The notes under the pieces: generated by a model
What the model was told of the DNA's origin: nothing
What the model saw: the letters and a program-made list of their open reading frames with translations, nothing else
Databases searched by the model: none
Made by a program: the position numbers and the translations under genes
Shown here: piece after piece, positions 1 to 5,909 of the stretch
Layout: each line of letters starts with the position of its first letter
Numbering within the stretch: position 1 is the stretch's first letter
Assembly (NCBI GenBank): GCA_964643965.1
Contig: CAZXVH010000092.1
Location: forward strand, 1 to 21,583
Length of the DNA: 21,583 nucleotides
Source of the DNA: GCA-2746795 sp964643965
GTDB taxonomy: Bacteria; Chloroflexota; Anaerolineae; Promineifilales; Promineifilaceae
Direction of reading: 5' to 3'

Positions 1-1
1 G

Positions 2-601
2 CCAGCAGGTGAATATGATGTCTATGTGAATATTCCAGATAGTGCATCAACATTTAGCGCCTTTTATAAAGTTCATCATGATAGAAAAGAAGATTTACCT
101 ATTGTTGTGCAAGCTGGATACGCTGATAATGATAATGAAAATGATGGATGGGCATATATTGGTCGCTATTATTTTCGCATGAATAGTCATCCTGCGCATG
201 AAGTTACTAAAGAATATATTGAAGTCTCTAATAAATCCATAGATGATTCTCTTGGGCTAACGGTGGTGGCTGATGCCATTCGCTTACAGCCAGTAAACCA
301 GCTACCAGATTTGGAAGTTGCCATTACCCAGAGTGTAGATGATGCTGGTGGACCTAACCCAATCGCTGTGGGTACGTGTTCAGGGGAAAGTTATACGCTA
401 AATGAAATATATTTGGGTCATTGCAGCGATGGTCGCCCCACTATTGGTGGGTTTCGTTTTCCAGGGGTTGTGATTCCTGATGATGTGACTGTAACTGCCG
501 CCCGCCTTGAATTTACGACAGATGGCCGATACGATAATGTGGTTGATGTTCAATTTCAAGGAGAGTTAGCCGACAATGCAGCTTCGTTTAATACAAGCTA
601 G
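2..601 (+). CDS. Secreted modular beta-sandwich protein, 5'-truncated, ends at in-frame amber codon
   Basis: The reading frame is already open at base 2, so the gene begins outside the window; the first internal ATG (26) is not a real start. The first part (GEYDVYVNIPDS, GWAYIGRYYF, VVADAIRLQP) resembles the beta-rich golvesin/xanthan-lyase-type modules of extracellular proteins, where a Tyr-x-Val-Tyr strand is followed by a W-x-x-hG-x-Y-x-F strand and ends in a DAhR strand. After about residue 110 a second beta-rich module begins (GFRFPGVVIPDDVTVTAARLEF). The frame stops at TAG 599-601 and then continues open in the same frame to 1261, so this is probably the N-terminal part of one longer protein. 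The stretch is visibly AT-richer than the rest of the window and has no AACGGCCGTT site. The role is unknown; probably cell-surface or secreted. Confidence 0.6.
   Translation, partial: PAGEYDVYVNIPDSASTFSAFYKVHHDRKEDLPIVVQAGYADNDNENDGWAYIGRYYFRMNSHPAHEVTKEYIEVSNKSIDDSLGLTVVADAIRLQPVNQLPDLEVAITQSVDDAGGPNPIAVGTCSGESYTLNEIYLGHCSDGRPTIGGFRFPGVVIPDDVTVTAARLEFTTDGRYDNVVDVQFQGELADNAASFNTS
599..601 (+). other. In-frame amber codon splitting one open frame
   Basis: TAG reads in the same frame as the open frames on both sides (2-598 and 602-1258). The flanking codons are AAT ACA AGC [TAG] CCC AGC AGC CGC. No other stop occurs in this frame in the 657 bases downstream. Confidence 0.7.
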
Positions 602-1261
602 CCCAGCAGCCGCAGCCCATTAACGAATGCTGTAATCCCCTGGCATATCACCAGTGATGAAGTTTGGAATATGCCTGACGTTCATACCAGTCCTGATTTA
701 AGCAGTATTGTGCAAGAGGTAATTGACCAGCCAGGCTGGCACAGCGGCAATGCTATCGTCATTATTGTGAAACCAATAGGCTCTGGCACAACCTCACGTC
801 GTGTTTTAGGCTGGGAGCGAAACGACGATTCGTTTCAGACAGCCAGGCTGCAAATCTGGTATACGGAGCCAACCCCACCCACACCCACGCCATCCCTGAC
901 ACCAGCGCCACCCCCAGCGCCCACGGGCTTAACGGCCGTTTTCTACGACGATCTCCCCCATCCCACAGACCAACTAAACGCCGCCCGCCCCGATCCCACC
1001 CCTATAATCGGTAAAAATACTTTCGTGCGTTTATCCTGGTATGGCAGTTACCCGGCAGGCACGACGTTTAGAATCTACCGGAATGGCAGTTCTCCGGTAC
1101 CGGTGGATGCGGCCCACCGCATTGCCAGCAGCACCAACCGCTGGTACACGGATTATGCTGGCTTTGCCGGGGATTGGTATGTGGTAACGGCCGTTAACTC
1201 CGTCGGTGAAAGCGCCCCCTCAAACCAGGCGCAAGCCCATCCCTATTGCCTCGACTGTTGA
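602..1261 (+). pseudogene. C-terminal continuation of the secreted protein after the amber codon (Pro/Thr linker plus FnIII-like domain)
   Basis: The frame of the preceding CDS continues after TAG 599-601 with no other stop until TGA 1259-1261. The first ATG in this part is at 671, with no Shine-Dalgarno sequence, and it lies inside the module that the upstream part begins (RSPLTNAVIPW before it; SPDLSSIVQEVIDQPGW and SGNAIVIIV after it). An independent gene starting at 671 would therefore begin mid-domain. The module is followed by a Pro/Thr linker (PTPPTPTPSLTPAPPPAP) and a fibronectin-III-like domain (FVRLSWYGS, FRIYRNGS, WYVVTAVNSVGESAPSN) ending in CLDC. A single change CAG to TAG would explain the break. 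Its end overlaps the convergent mobA by 19 bases. It could be a pseudogene, a read-through product, or an assembly error. Confidence 0.6.
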
Positions 1262-1842
1262 TCTGGTTGTTGCGCCTGGGTGAGGTCTTGGGGGGTGTTG
1301 ATGTTGGCAAAGGAACGGCCGTTTCCCCCCACCGCCTCTATCTCTTCCCGCTTCACATATTTCACAGTCACCTGTCCATAAAAGCGGGTAATCTTCAGCC
1401 GCTTCGCCTTCAAGTTCTCCTCAATCGCGGGCAAACACGCCTTGCTATAAACCGCATGGAGCGGTTCCGGGAATTTGTCCCACAGCGGCACGACCACATC
1501 GGCCGTGTGGCGCAGGGAGATGAGGTATTGCAACAACGGCCGTTCTAACCAGGGCATATCGCAAGCCACAATCAGGGTATGGGCATGGCTGGCATGGGAA
1601 ATGGCGGTATGAATGCCACCCAACGGCCCATGATCGGGGAAAATATCCCCCACCGTCGGTACAGCGAGATACGCATACGGCTCTGGGTTATTGGTGACGA
1701 TAAATAGCTCCTCCCCCAAATCCGCCACCTGCGCCAATACCGTTTCTATCATCGGCCGGCCGTTATACGCCACAAACGATTTATCTTCCCCCATGCGGCT
1801 GCTTTGTCCCCCCGCCTGAATAACAACTGAAATTGCGTCCAT
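1243..1842 (-). CDS. mobA: Molybdenum cofactor guanylyltransferase MobA
   Basis: MobA transfers GMP from GTP to molybdopterin (Mo-MPT) to make the MGD cofactor, in the cytoplasm. The sequence carries the nucleotidyltransferase signature AGGQSSRMGEDK (residues 10-21), the loop FPDHGPLGGIHTA, the metal-site segment VACDMPWL and a C-terminal NINTPQD. At 199 residues it has the usual family length. I place the start at ATG 1842 because GGAG lies 6 bases upstream and the signature then starts at the normal distance; a frame open to 1899 would add 19 residues reading into the hairpin repeat. It lies downstream of hemW on the same strand, with a long hairpin between. The 3' end overlaps the convergent secreted-protein gene by 19 bases. 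Related NTP-transferases (MocA and sugar-nucleotide types) share the first motif, but the combination here favours MobA. Confidence 0.88.
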   Translation of the reverse strand: MDAISVVIQAGGQSSRMGEDKSFVAYNGRPMIETVLAQVADLGEELFIVTNNPEPYAYLAVPTVGDIFPDHGPLGGIHTAISHASHAHTLIVACDMPWLERPLLQYLISLRHTADVVVPLWDKFPEPLHAVYSKACLPAIEENLKAKRLKITRFYGQVTVKYVKREEIEAVGGNGRSFANINTPQDLTQAQQPDQQSRQ

Positions 1843-1857
1843 AATCCACTCCGTGGC

Positions 1858-1928
1858 AGCAAGAGGATGGAGCGAGAGCAAGAGGGCCTTCTGAGCCAAT
1901 CCTCTCGCTCTTGCTCTGTCCTCTTGCT
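1858..1928. repeat. Long imperfect inverted repeat between hemW and mobA
   Basis: Bases 1858-1885 and 1901-1928 are inverted copies with 24 of 28 positions matching, around a 15-base loop. Three of the four mismatches become G-U pairs in + strand RNA, giving 27 of 28 pairs; the minus-strand RNA (the hemW-mobA direction) pairs at 25 of 28. Each arm is itself a loose purine-rich repeat built on agcaagagg. There is no T-run, so it is not a standard terminator; it may be a processing or attenuation site, or a mobile repeat. Confidence 0.6.
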
Positions 1929-1932
1929 CGAT

Positions 1933-3111
1933 CTACATAAACCGATAAAAGACCTGGTTGCTCAGGAAATACGCTTTTTCTGTCAGGTATAAACGGCCGT
2001 TATCCACCTTCAGCATCTCCCATTCAACCAATTGGCTCATCGTGCCGTCAAACGCATCATCGAGCGATTGGCCGAAGCGGCTCTCAAACGCGGCCAAATC
2101 CAGCCCTTCTTGCAGCAAGCGCAGTTGGGTAATCACCGCATCCGACATCGCTTCTGCGCCAGTGATGGCATGGTGTTCGGCAACGGCCGTTGACAGCGGA
2201 AAGGGCAGCCGTTCAGCGGTTTCCAGTCGGCGCAGATAGACGCGGGGCTGCAAGACGTTGGCGTAACGCACCCCACCGGCATGGCCGTGTGCGCCCGCCC
2301 CCAGGCCGAGATATTCGCCATCCTGCCAGTAGGTGAGATTGTGTTCACAGTGACGGCCCGGTTTGGCCCAGTTTGAGATTTCGTAATGTTCGTAACCCCG
2401 CTGCGCCAACAGTTCTCGCGCCAACTGATACTGGTCGGCGGCTAAATCGGGGTCTGGGGGAGAGAAACGGCCGTTTTGCAGCCAGCGCTGCATGGGCGTA
2501 CCCGGTTCAATCGTCAGACAATAGAGGCTTAAATGAGGCGGATCCAAAGCCAGCGCCGCTTCCAGGCTTTGCTCCCAGGAAGCCAACGTCTGCCCCGGTA
2601 CGCCATAAATTAAATCCAAATTGAAGTTGCTCAACCCCACCTGTTGCGCCGCCGTTACCGCTTCCACGACGGCCGCAAAATCATGCTCTCGTTCCAGCAA
2701 AGCCAATTCAGTGGCGACGGCGCTCTGTACGCCAAAGCTGAGCCGATTGACGCCCGCTTCAGCCACCGCCGCCAGGTACGCCGCATCCACCGTGCCGGGA
2801 TTGGCTTCCATCGTAATCTCCGGCGTACCCACTTTCTGGAAACAGCGCTCCACCATCCGCAAAATCTGGGCGATGGTTTCCGGCGGCATAAGCGATGGCG
2901 TACCGCCGCCCAAAAAAATGGTGTGAAACGGCCGCTGAGCCTGTCGAAGCGGTCGAAGCGCCACCTGCTCAATCTCCGCACAAACGGCCGTGGCATACGC
3001 TTCCTTCAACTCACTCAAACCGGTATACGTATTAAAATCACAATACGAACAGCGATGCCGGCAAAACGGAATATGGATATAAAGACTCAAACTGCTCATC
3101 TGCTCACTCAT
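1933..3111 (-). CDS. hemW: Radical SAM heme chaperone HemW
   Basis: HemW is a radical SAM protein, formerly called oxygen-independent coproporphyrinogen III oxidase-like, that binds heme and delivers it to respiratory enzymes. The 4Fe-4S/SAM motif CRHRCSYC has C17, C21 and C24, one Cys fewer than in HemN. Also present are FLGGGTPSL, MEANPGT, RLSFGVQS, DLIYGVPGQT and the conserved tail HNLTYWQDGEYLGLGAGAHG. The 392-residue length is typical. ATG 3111 and ATG 3099 are both possible starts, and neither has a clear ribosome-binding site. Residues about 53-61 (RPLRQAQRP) are encoded by a widespread intergenic-type repeat (2934-2950) in a variable linker before the GGGTPS strand. Transcription probably starts at the minus-strand promoter at 3192-3220. 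Confidence 0.9.
   Translation of the reverse strand: MSEQMSSLSLYIHIPFCRHRCSYCDFNTYTGLSELKEAYATAVCAEIEQVALRPLRQAQRPFHTIFLGGGTPSLMPPETIAQILRMVERCFQKVGTPEITMEANPGTVDAAYLAAVAEAGVNRLSFGVQSAVATELALLEREHDFAAVVEAVTAAQQVGLSNFNLDLIYGVPGQTLASWEQSLEAALALDPPHLSLYCLTIEPGTPMQRWLQNGRFSPPDPDLAADQYQLARELLAQRGYEHYEISNWAKPGRHCEHNLTYWQDGEYLGLGAGAHGHAGGVRYANVLQPRVYLRRLETAERLPFPLSTAVAEHHAITGAEAMSDAVITQLRLLQEGLDLAAFESRFGQSLDDAFDGTMSQLVEWEMLKVDNGRLYLTEKAYFLSNQVFYRFM
2934..2950. repeat. Repeat of the type CTTCGACAGGCTCAG inside hemW
   Basis: The + strand reads GCTGAGCCTGTCGAAGC, whose complement is GCTTCGACAGGCTCAGC. I recall this sequence as a dispersed repeat in many bacterial genomes, usually between genes. It is followed by a partial echo, ggtcgaagc. 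Here it is in frame inside hemW. Confidence 0.55.
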
Positions 3112-3124
3112 ACCATTTCAACCA

Positions 3125-3145
3125 CCCACTGCCCACTAATTACTG
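3125..3145. repeat. Short heptamer array upstream of hemW
   Basis: Three adjacent heptamers CCCACTG, CCCACTA and ATTACTG read on the minus strand as CAGTAAT, TAGTGGG and CAGTGGG. The last is the same unit that opens the array at 5061. The array lies in the 5' leader of hemW. Confidence 0.45.
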
Positions 3146-3177
3146 GTTAACAATTGGTTATCAACGCCATTTGCATA

Positions 3178-3206
3178 TTGTCTCAGAAGGGAGCATAACG
3201 TATCAT
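3178..3206 (+). promoter_or_regulatory. Candidate sigma-70-type promoter for the GAF histidine kinase
   Basis: TTGTCT (3178-3183) and TATCAT (3201-3206) are separated by 17 bases. A start near 3213 would leave a leader of about 17 bases to ATG 3230. The site overlaps a candidate promoter on the other strand. Confidence 0.38.
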
Positions 3207-3220
3207 ATTCATTCGTTCAA
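3192..3220 (-). promoter_or_regulatory. Candidate sigma-70-type promoter for hemW-mobA
   Basis: On the minus strand TTGAAC (3220-3215) and TATGCT (3197-3192) are separated by 17 bases, pointing at hemW. It overlaps the + strand promoter, so the two directions could compete or share control. Confidence 0.33.
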
Positions 3221-3229
3221 CCTTCAACA

Positions 3230-4498
3230 ATGACCTGTCAGGAACAAAGTTCCTCAATAACTATGGCAAGCAAACCCATCTCTGTTAATCCGCAAACATT
3301 GGCCCGCCTGGTAGAAATCAGCCGCATTTTGAATTCGGCCACCAGCGTGGACACGGCGCTGCATTACATCATCAAGCAAGCCGCCGATTTAACGGGCGCG
3401 GAAGCCGCTTCTATTTTGCTGCTCGACCCCCAGACCCGGCAGCTGCACTTCCGCGCCTCTTCCAATGCCGGGCATCAGGAGATGGCGGCTATTCCTGTGC
3501 CGCTCGATAGCAGCATCGCCGGCGCCATTCTCACGGAAAACCGCCCCATGCTCATCAGTGATGTCAGCAAAGAGCCGCGTTGGAACCCCACTGCCTCGCA
3601 AAGTATCCAATTTGAGACGCAAGCCATCCTGGGCGTACCCATGCACGACGTGGAACGCAAACCGATTGGGGTGTTGGAGGCGCTCAACAAACAAAACGGC
3701 CGTTTCAGCCGTGAAGACGCCAAAACCCTCACCATCCTGGCCGACATCGCCGGGGTAGCCGTAGAACGCGCCCGTCTCGCCGAAGATTTGACGCAGGCAT
3801 ACCAGGCGCTCAACGAACTAGACCAGCTCAAAACCGACTTCATCGCCGTCGCCTCCCATGAACTGCGCACCCCGCTTTCCGTCATCATGGGCTACGTTTC
3901 CTTTTTGCGCGAAGAAGCAGATGAAAATATGGCCGAGCAACTGGACAGCGTGATGGATGCGGCCGTCCACCTGCGTGACCTCATCCAGGGTATGCTCAAC
4001 CTGCGCTACGTAGACGCCGGGGAAGCGACTGTGCATCTGGAGACCGTCGATTTTGTGGGTTATCTCCGGGATTTACTACCAGCGCCGCAGGAAACGGCCG
4101 TTACCAAACAACAAACCATCGCCATCCATCTGCCCGACCAGCCCATGTTGGTGCAGCTTGATAAAAACATCATGGAAGTGGCGCTCAACAACCTGCTCAA
4201 CAACGCCATCAAATTCACGCCGCCCGGCGGCCATATCACCATACGCCTGGCGCAGCAGGGGGCAGAAGCGTGGCTTAGCATTCAAGATAACGGCGCCGGC
4301 ATTCCCGCAGAGAAACTGGAGCGCATTTTCAACCGCTTCTACCAACTGGAACCGGCCATGGTGCGGCAGCATGGCGGCCTGGGACTGGGCCTGGCCATCG
4401 CTAAAGATTTGACCGCGCTGCAAAACGGCCGAATCTGGGCCGAAAGCGCGGAAAACAAAGGCAGTACTTTTTACGTGGCCCTGCCCCTGGTCAAATAA
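3230..4498 (+). CDS. Soluble GAF-domain sensor histidine kinase
   Basis: Cytoplasmic sensor kinase of a two-component system. Residues about 20-185 form a GAF domain (AADLTGAEAASILLLD to LADIAGVAVERARLAE), followed by a short coiled linker and the HisKA dimerisation helix with the H-box FIAVASHELRTPLS (phospho-acceptor His210). The HATPase domain shows the N-box NNLLNNAIKFTPPGG, the G1 box DNGAGIP and the G2 box GGLGLGLAI, so the catalytic parts look complete. There is no membrane segment; the signal must be internal or come through a partner. No response regulator gene lies in the window. ATG 3230 has no ribosome-binding site, and its first codons coincide with ACCTGTCAGG and a small hairpin (aggaac-aaa-gttcct, 3238-3252); ATG 3263 (MASKPIS) is an alternative start. 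Confidence 0.9.
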   Translation: MTCQEQSSSITMASKPISVNPQTLARLVEISRILNSATSVDTALHYIIKQAADLTGAEAASILLLDPQTRQLHFRASSNAGHQEMAAIPVPLDSSIAGAILTENRPMLISDVSKEPRWNPTASQSIQFETQAILGVPMHDVERKPIGVLEALNKQNGRFSREDAKTLTILADIAGVAVERARLAEDLTQAYQALNELDQLKTDFIAVASHELRTPLSVIMGYVSFLREEADENMAEQLDSVMDAAVHLRDLIQGMLNLRYVDAGEATVHLETVDFVGYLRDLLPAPQETAVTKQQTIAIHLPDQPMLVQLDKNIMEVALNNLLNNAIKFTPPGGHITIRLAQQGAEAWLSIQDNGAGIPAEKLERIFNRFYQLEPAMVRQHGGLGLGLAIAKDLTALQNGRIWAESAENKGSTFYVALPLVK

Positions 4499-4553
4499 AG
4501 ATAAAAGACGTGGGGCTGATTTTTACAGCGTTTGTGTTATCCTTTTTAAAAGC

Positions 4554-4609
4554 AACCGTTCACTGAACACTGTTCACTGTTCACTGTTTACCGTTCACCA
4601 TTCACCGAT
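4554..4609. repeat. Heptamer tandem array upstream of the CBS gene (CACTGTT type)
   Basis: Eight adjacent 7-base units: aaccgtt, cactgaa, cactgtt three times, taccgtt, caccatt, caccgat. The dominant unit CACTGTT is the reverse complement of AACAGTG, the phase seen in the array at 5061-5179, so the two arrays face each other across the CBS gene. Confidence 0.75.
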
Positions 4610-4621
4610 CTGGAGGAAAAA

Positions 4622-5059
4622 ATGGCAACGATCACTCAACTTTTACAAAACAAAGGCCAAGATGTCTGGTCTGTGGCGCCTGATGACACCGTGCTACAGG
4701 CGCTCGAACTGATGGCGGAAAAGAATATTGGTTCCGTTATCGTGCTGGAAGATGACGCAGTATGTGGCATCTTTTCTGAACGGGATTATTCACGCAAAGT
4801 GGTGCTAAACGGCCGTTCCTCCAAAACCACCCCCATCCGTGACGTCATGACGGCCGAAGTCTACTACGTGCGTCCTCAAGACAGCGTAGACCGCTGCATG
4901 GCTCTCATGACCGAGAAACGCTTCCGCCACCTGCCCGTCCTGGATGATGACAAAAAGCTGGTGGGCATCATCTCCATCGGCGATGTGGTCAAGGCCATCA
5001 TCACCGAACAGCAAGTGCTAATCAACCATTTGGAAGATTTCATCACAGGCACACGGTGA
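4622..5059 (+). CDS. Tandem CBS-domain (Bateman module) protein
   Basis: Protein of 145 residues made almost only of two CBS motifs, about residues 8-62 (VWSVAPDDTVLQALELMAEK to IFSERDYSRKVV) and 75-135 (VMTAEVYYVRPQDSVDRCMALM to GIISIGDVVKAII). Such pairs bind adenosine nucleotides and act as energy or redox sensors, alone or on partner enzymes. The GIFSERDY and GIISIGDV strands carry the Asp that normally contacts ribose. The start is firm: GGAGG (4612-4616) lies 5 bases before the ATG. It stands alone between heptamer arrays, so the neighbours do not reveal a target. A weak promoter-like pair TTTACA-17-TTTAAA (4522-4550) lies upstream. Confidence 0.9.
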   Translation: MATITQLLQNKGQDVWSVAPDDTVLQALELMAEKNIGSVIVLEDDAVCGIFSERDYSRKVVLNGRSSKTTPIRDVMTAEVYYVRPQDSVDRCMALMTEKRFRHLPVLDDDKKLVGIISIGDVVKAIITEQQVLINHLEDFITGTR

Positions 5060-5060
5060 T

Positions 5061-5179
5061 CAGTGGGCAGTGGGCAGTGGACAGTGGACAGTCAACAGTC
5101 AACAGTCAACAGTGGACAGTCAACAGTGAACAGTCAACAGTGGACAGTCAACAGTGGACAGTCAACAGTTTTCAGTAAA
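5061..5179. repeat. Heptamer tandem array, 17 units of CAGTNNN
   Basis: Starting 2 bases after the CBS stop codon there are 17 exact-length 7-base units, each beginning CAGT: cagtggg (2), cagtgga and cagtcaa in mixed order, one cagtgaa, then cagtttt and cagtaaa. CAGT is invariant and the last three bases vary. This resembles the short tandemly repeated heptamers (STRR) described in cyanobacteria. Confidence 0.9.
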
Positions 5180-5190
5180 CCAACCAACTG

Positions 5191-5316
5191 ACTATCCGAC
5201 TATCCGACTACCCGACTATCCGACTACCCGACTACCTGACTACCCGACTACCCGACTATCCGACTACCCGACTACCCGACTACCCGACTATCCGACTACC
5301 CGACTACCTGACTAAC
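5191..5316. repeat. Octamer tandem array, 15 units of ACTAYCCG, abutting a start codon
   Basis: Fifteen 8-base units (ACTACCCG or ACTATCCG, two with ACTACCTG) occupy 5191-5310, followed by a partial unit ACTAAC that ends directly before ATG 5317. The variation is confined to positions 5 and 7. The array occupies the space where a ribosome-binding site would be. Confidence 0.9.
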
Positions 5317-5835
5317 ATGAGCAAATTCACCATCAACATCAACGAGACAGACACAGACCTGGAAGTTACGCGCCAGGGCGATCATCTGCATATTACCTTT
5401 GACGGCGAAACGGCGGAAGTGGAACTGGTTTACAGCGACGGCCCCCGCCTGCTGCTGGAACAGGTCATGCCCGACGGAACCCGTCGCCGCATCCGCGCCG
5501 CCAGCCACAGCGGCAACGGGGATCAACGACAGCTGTGGGTAAACGGCCGTTACCATACCTACCGTCGAGTGCGCCAACGAGGACAAAGCGCCGGCCTGGG
5601 TGAAGCTTCCCTGGCCGCCACCATCCCCGCCGTCGTCAGCGAAATCCTGGTCAAAACCGGCGATGAGGTAGCCGAAGGCGACCGGCTCATCTTGCTGGAA
5701 TCCATGAAAATGGTCATCCCCATCGTCGCCCCCCACAGCGGCGTCGTCACCCAAATCAACTGCGTCGCCGGTGAATCCGTACCGGCCGGCGTCCCCCTGT
5801 TAGCATTACAAAAACAGACAAAGGTTGAAGAGTAA
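5317..5835 (+). CDS. Biotin carboxyl carrier-type protein (biotinyl domain)
   Basis: Small carrier protein of 172 residues whose C-terminal 75 residues form a biotinyl/lipoyl fold. The attachment site is ESMKM with acceptor Lys131, flanked by the conserved GDEVAEGDRLILLE and APHSGVVTQINCVAGESVPAGVPLL. ESMKM is the biotin type rather than the lipoyl type, so the likely role is carrying CO2 for an acyl-CoA carboxylase or decarboxylase; no carboxylase subunit lies in the window. Residues 1-90 (DGETAEVELVYSDG, LWVNGRYHTYRRV) look like the beta-rich region preceding the biotinyl domain in the alpha subunits of propionyl- and methylcrotonyl-CoA carboxylases. No Shine-Dalgarno sequence is visible, because the octamer array runs up to the ATG. 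A 74-base gap separates it from the peptidase gene. Confidence 0.85.
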   Translation: MSKFTININETDTDLEVTRQGDHLHITFDGETAEVELVYSDGPRLLLEQVMPDGTRRRIRAASHSGNGDQRQLWVNGRYHTYRRVRQRGQSAGLGEASLAATIPAVVSEILVKTGDEVAEGDRLILLESMKMVIPIVAPHSGVVTQINCVAGESVPAGVPLLALQKQTKVEE

Positions 5836-5909
5836 AGATGGACAATGCGCCTTCTGGTTCATCCCACATCTTTAATTTTTAGTCCTTAATCTTTCCCTTG
5901 GGAGTATCT

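Noticed and set aside
2644..3150. Long + strand frame antisense to hemW
   Set aside because: Basic, low-complexity translation typical of an antisense shadow; hemW motifs are on the minus strand.
5061..5316. CRISPR-like periodic repeats
   Set aside because: The units are 7-8 bases with no unique spacers; it is a simple tandem array.
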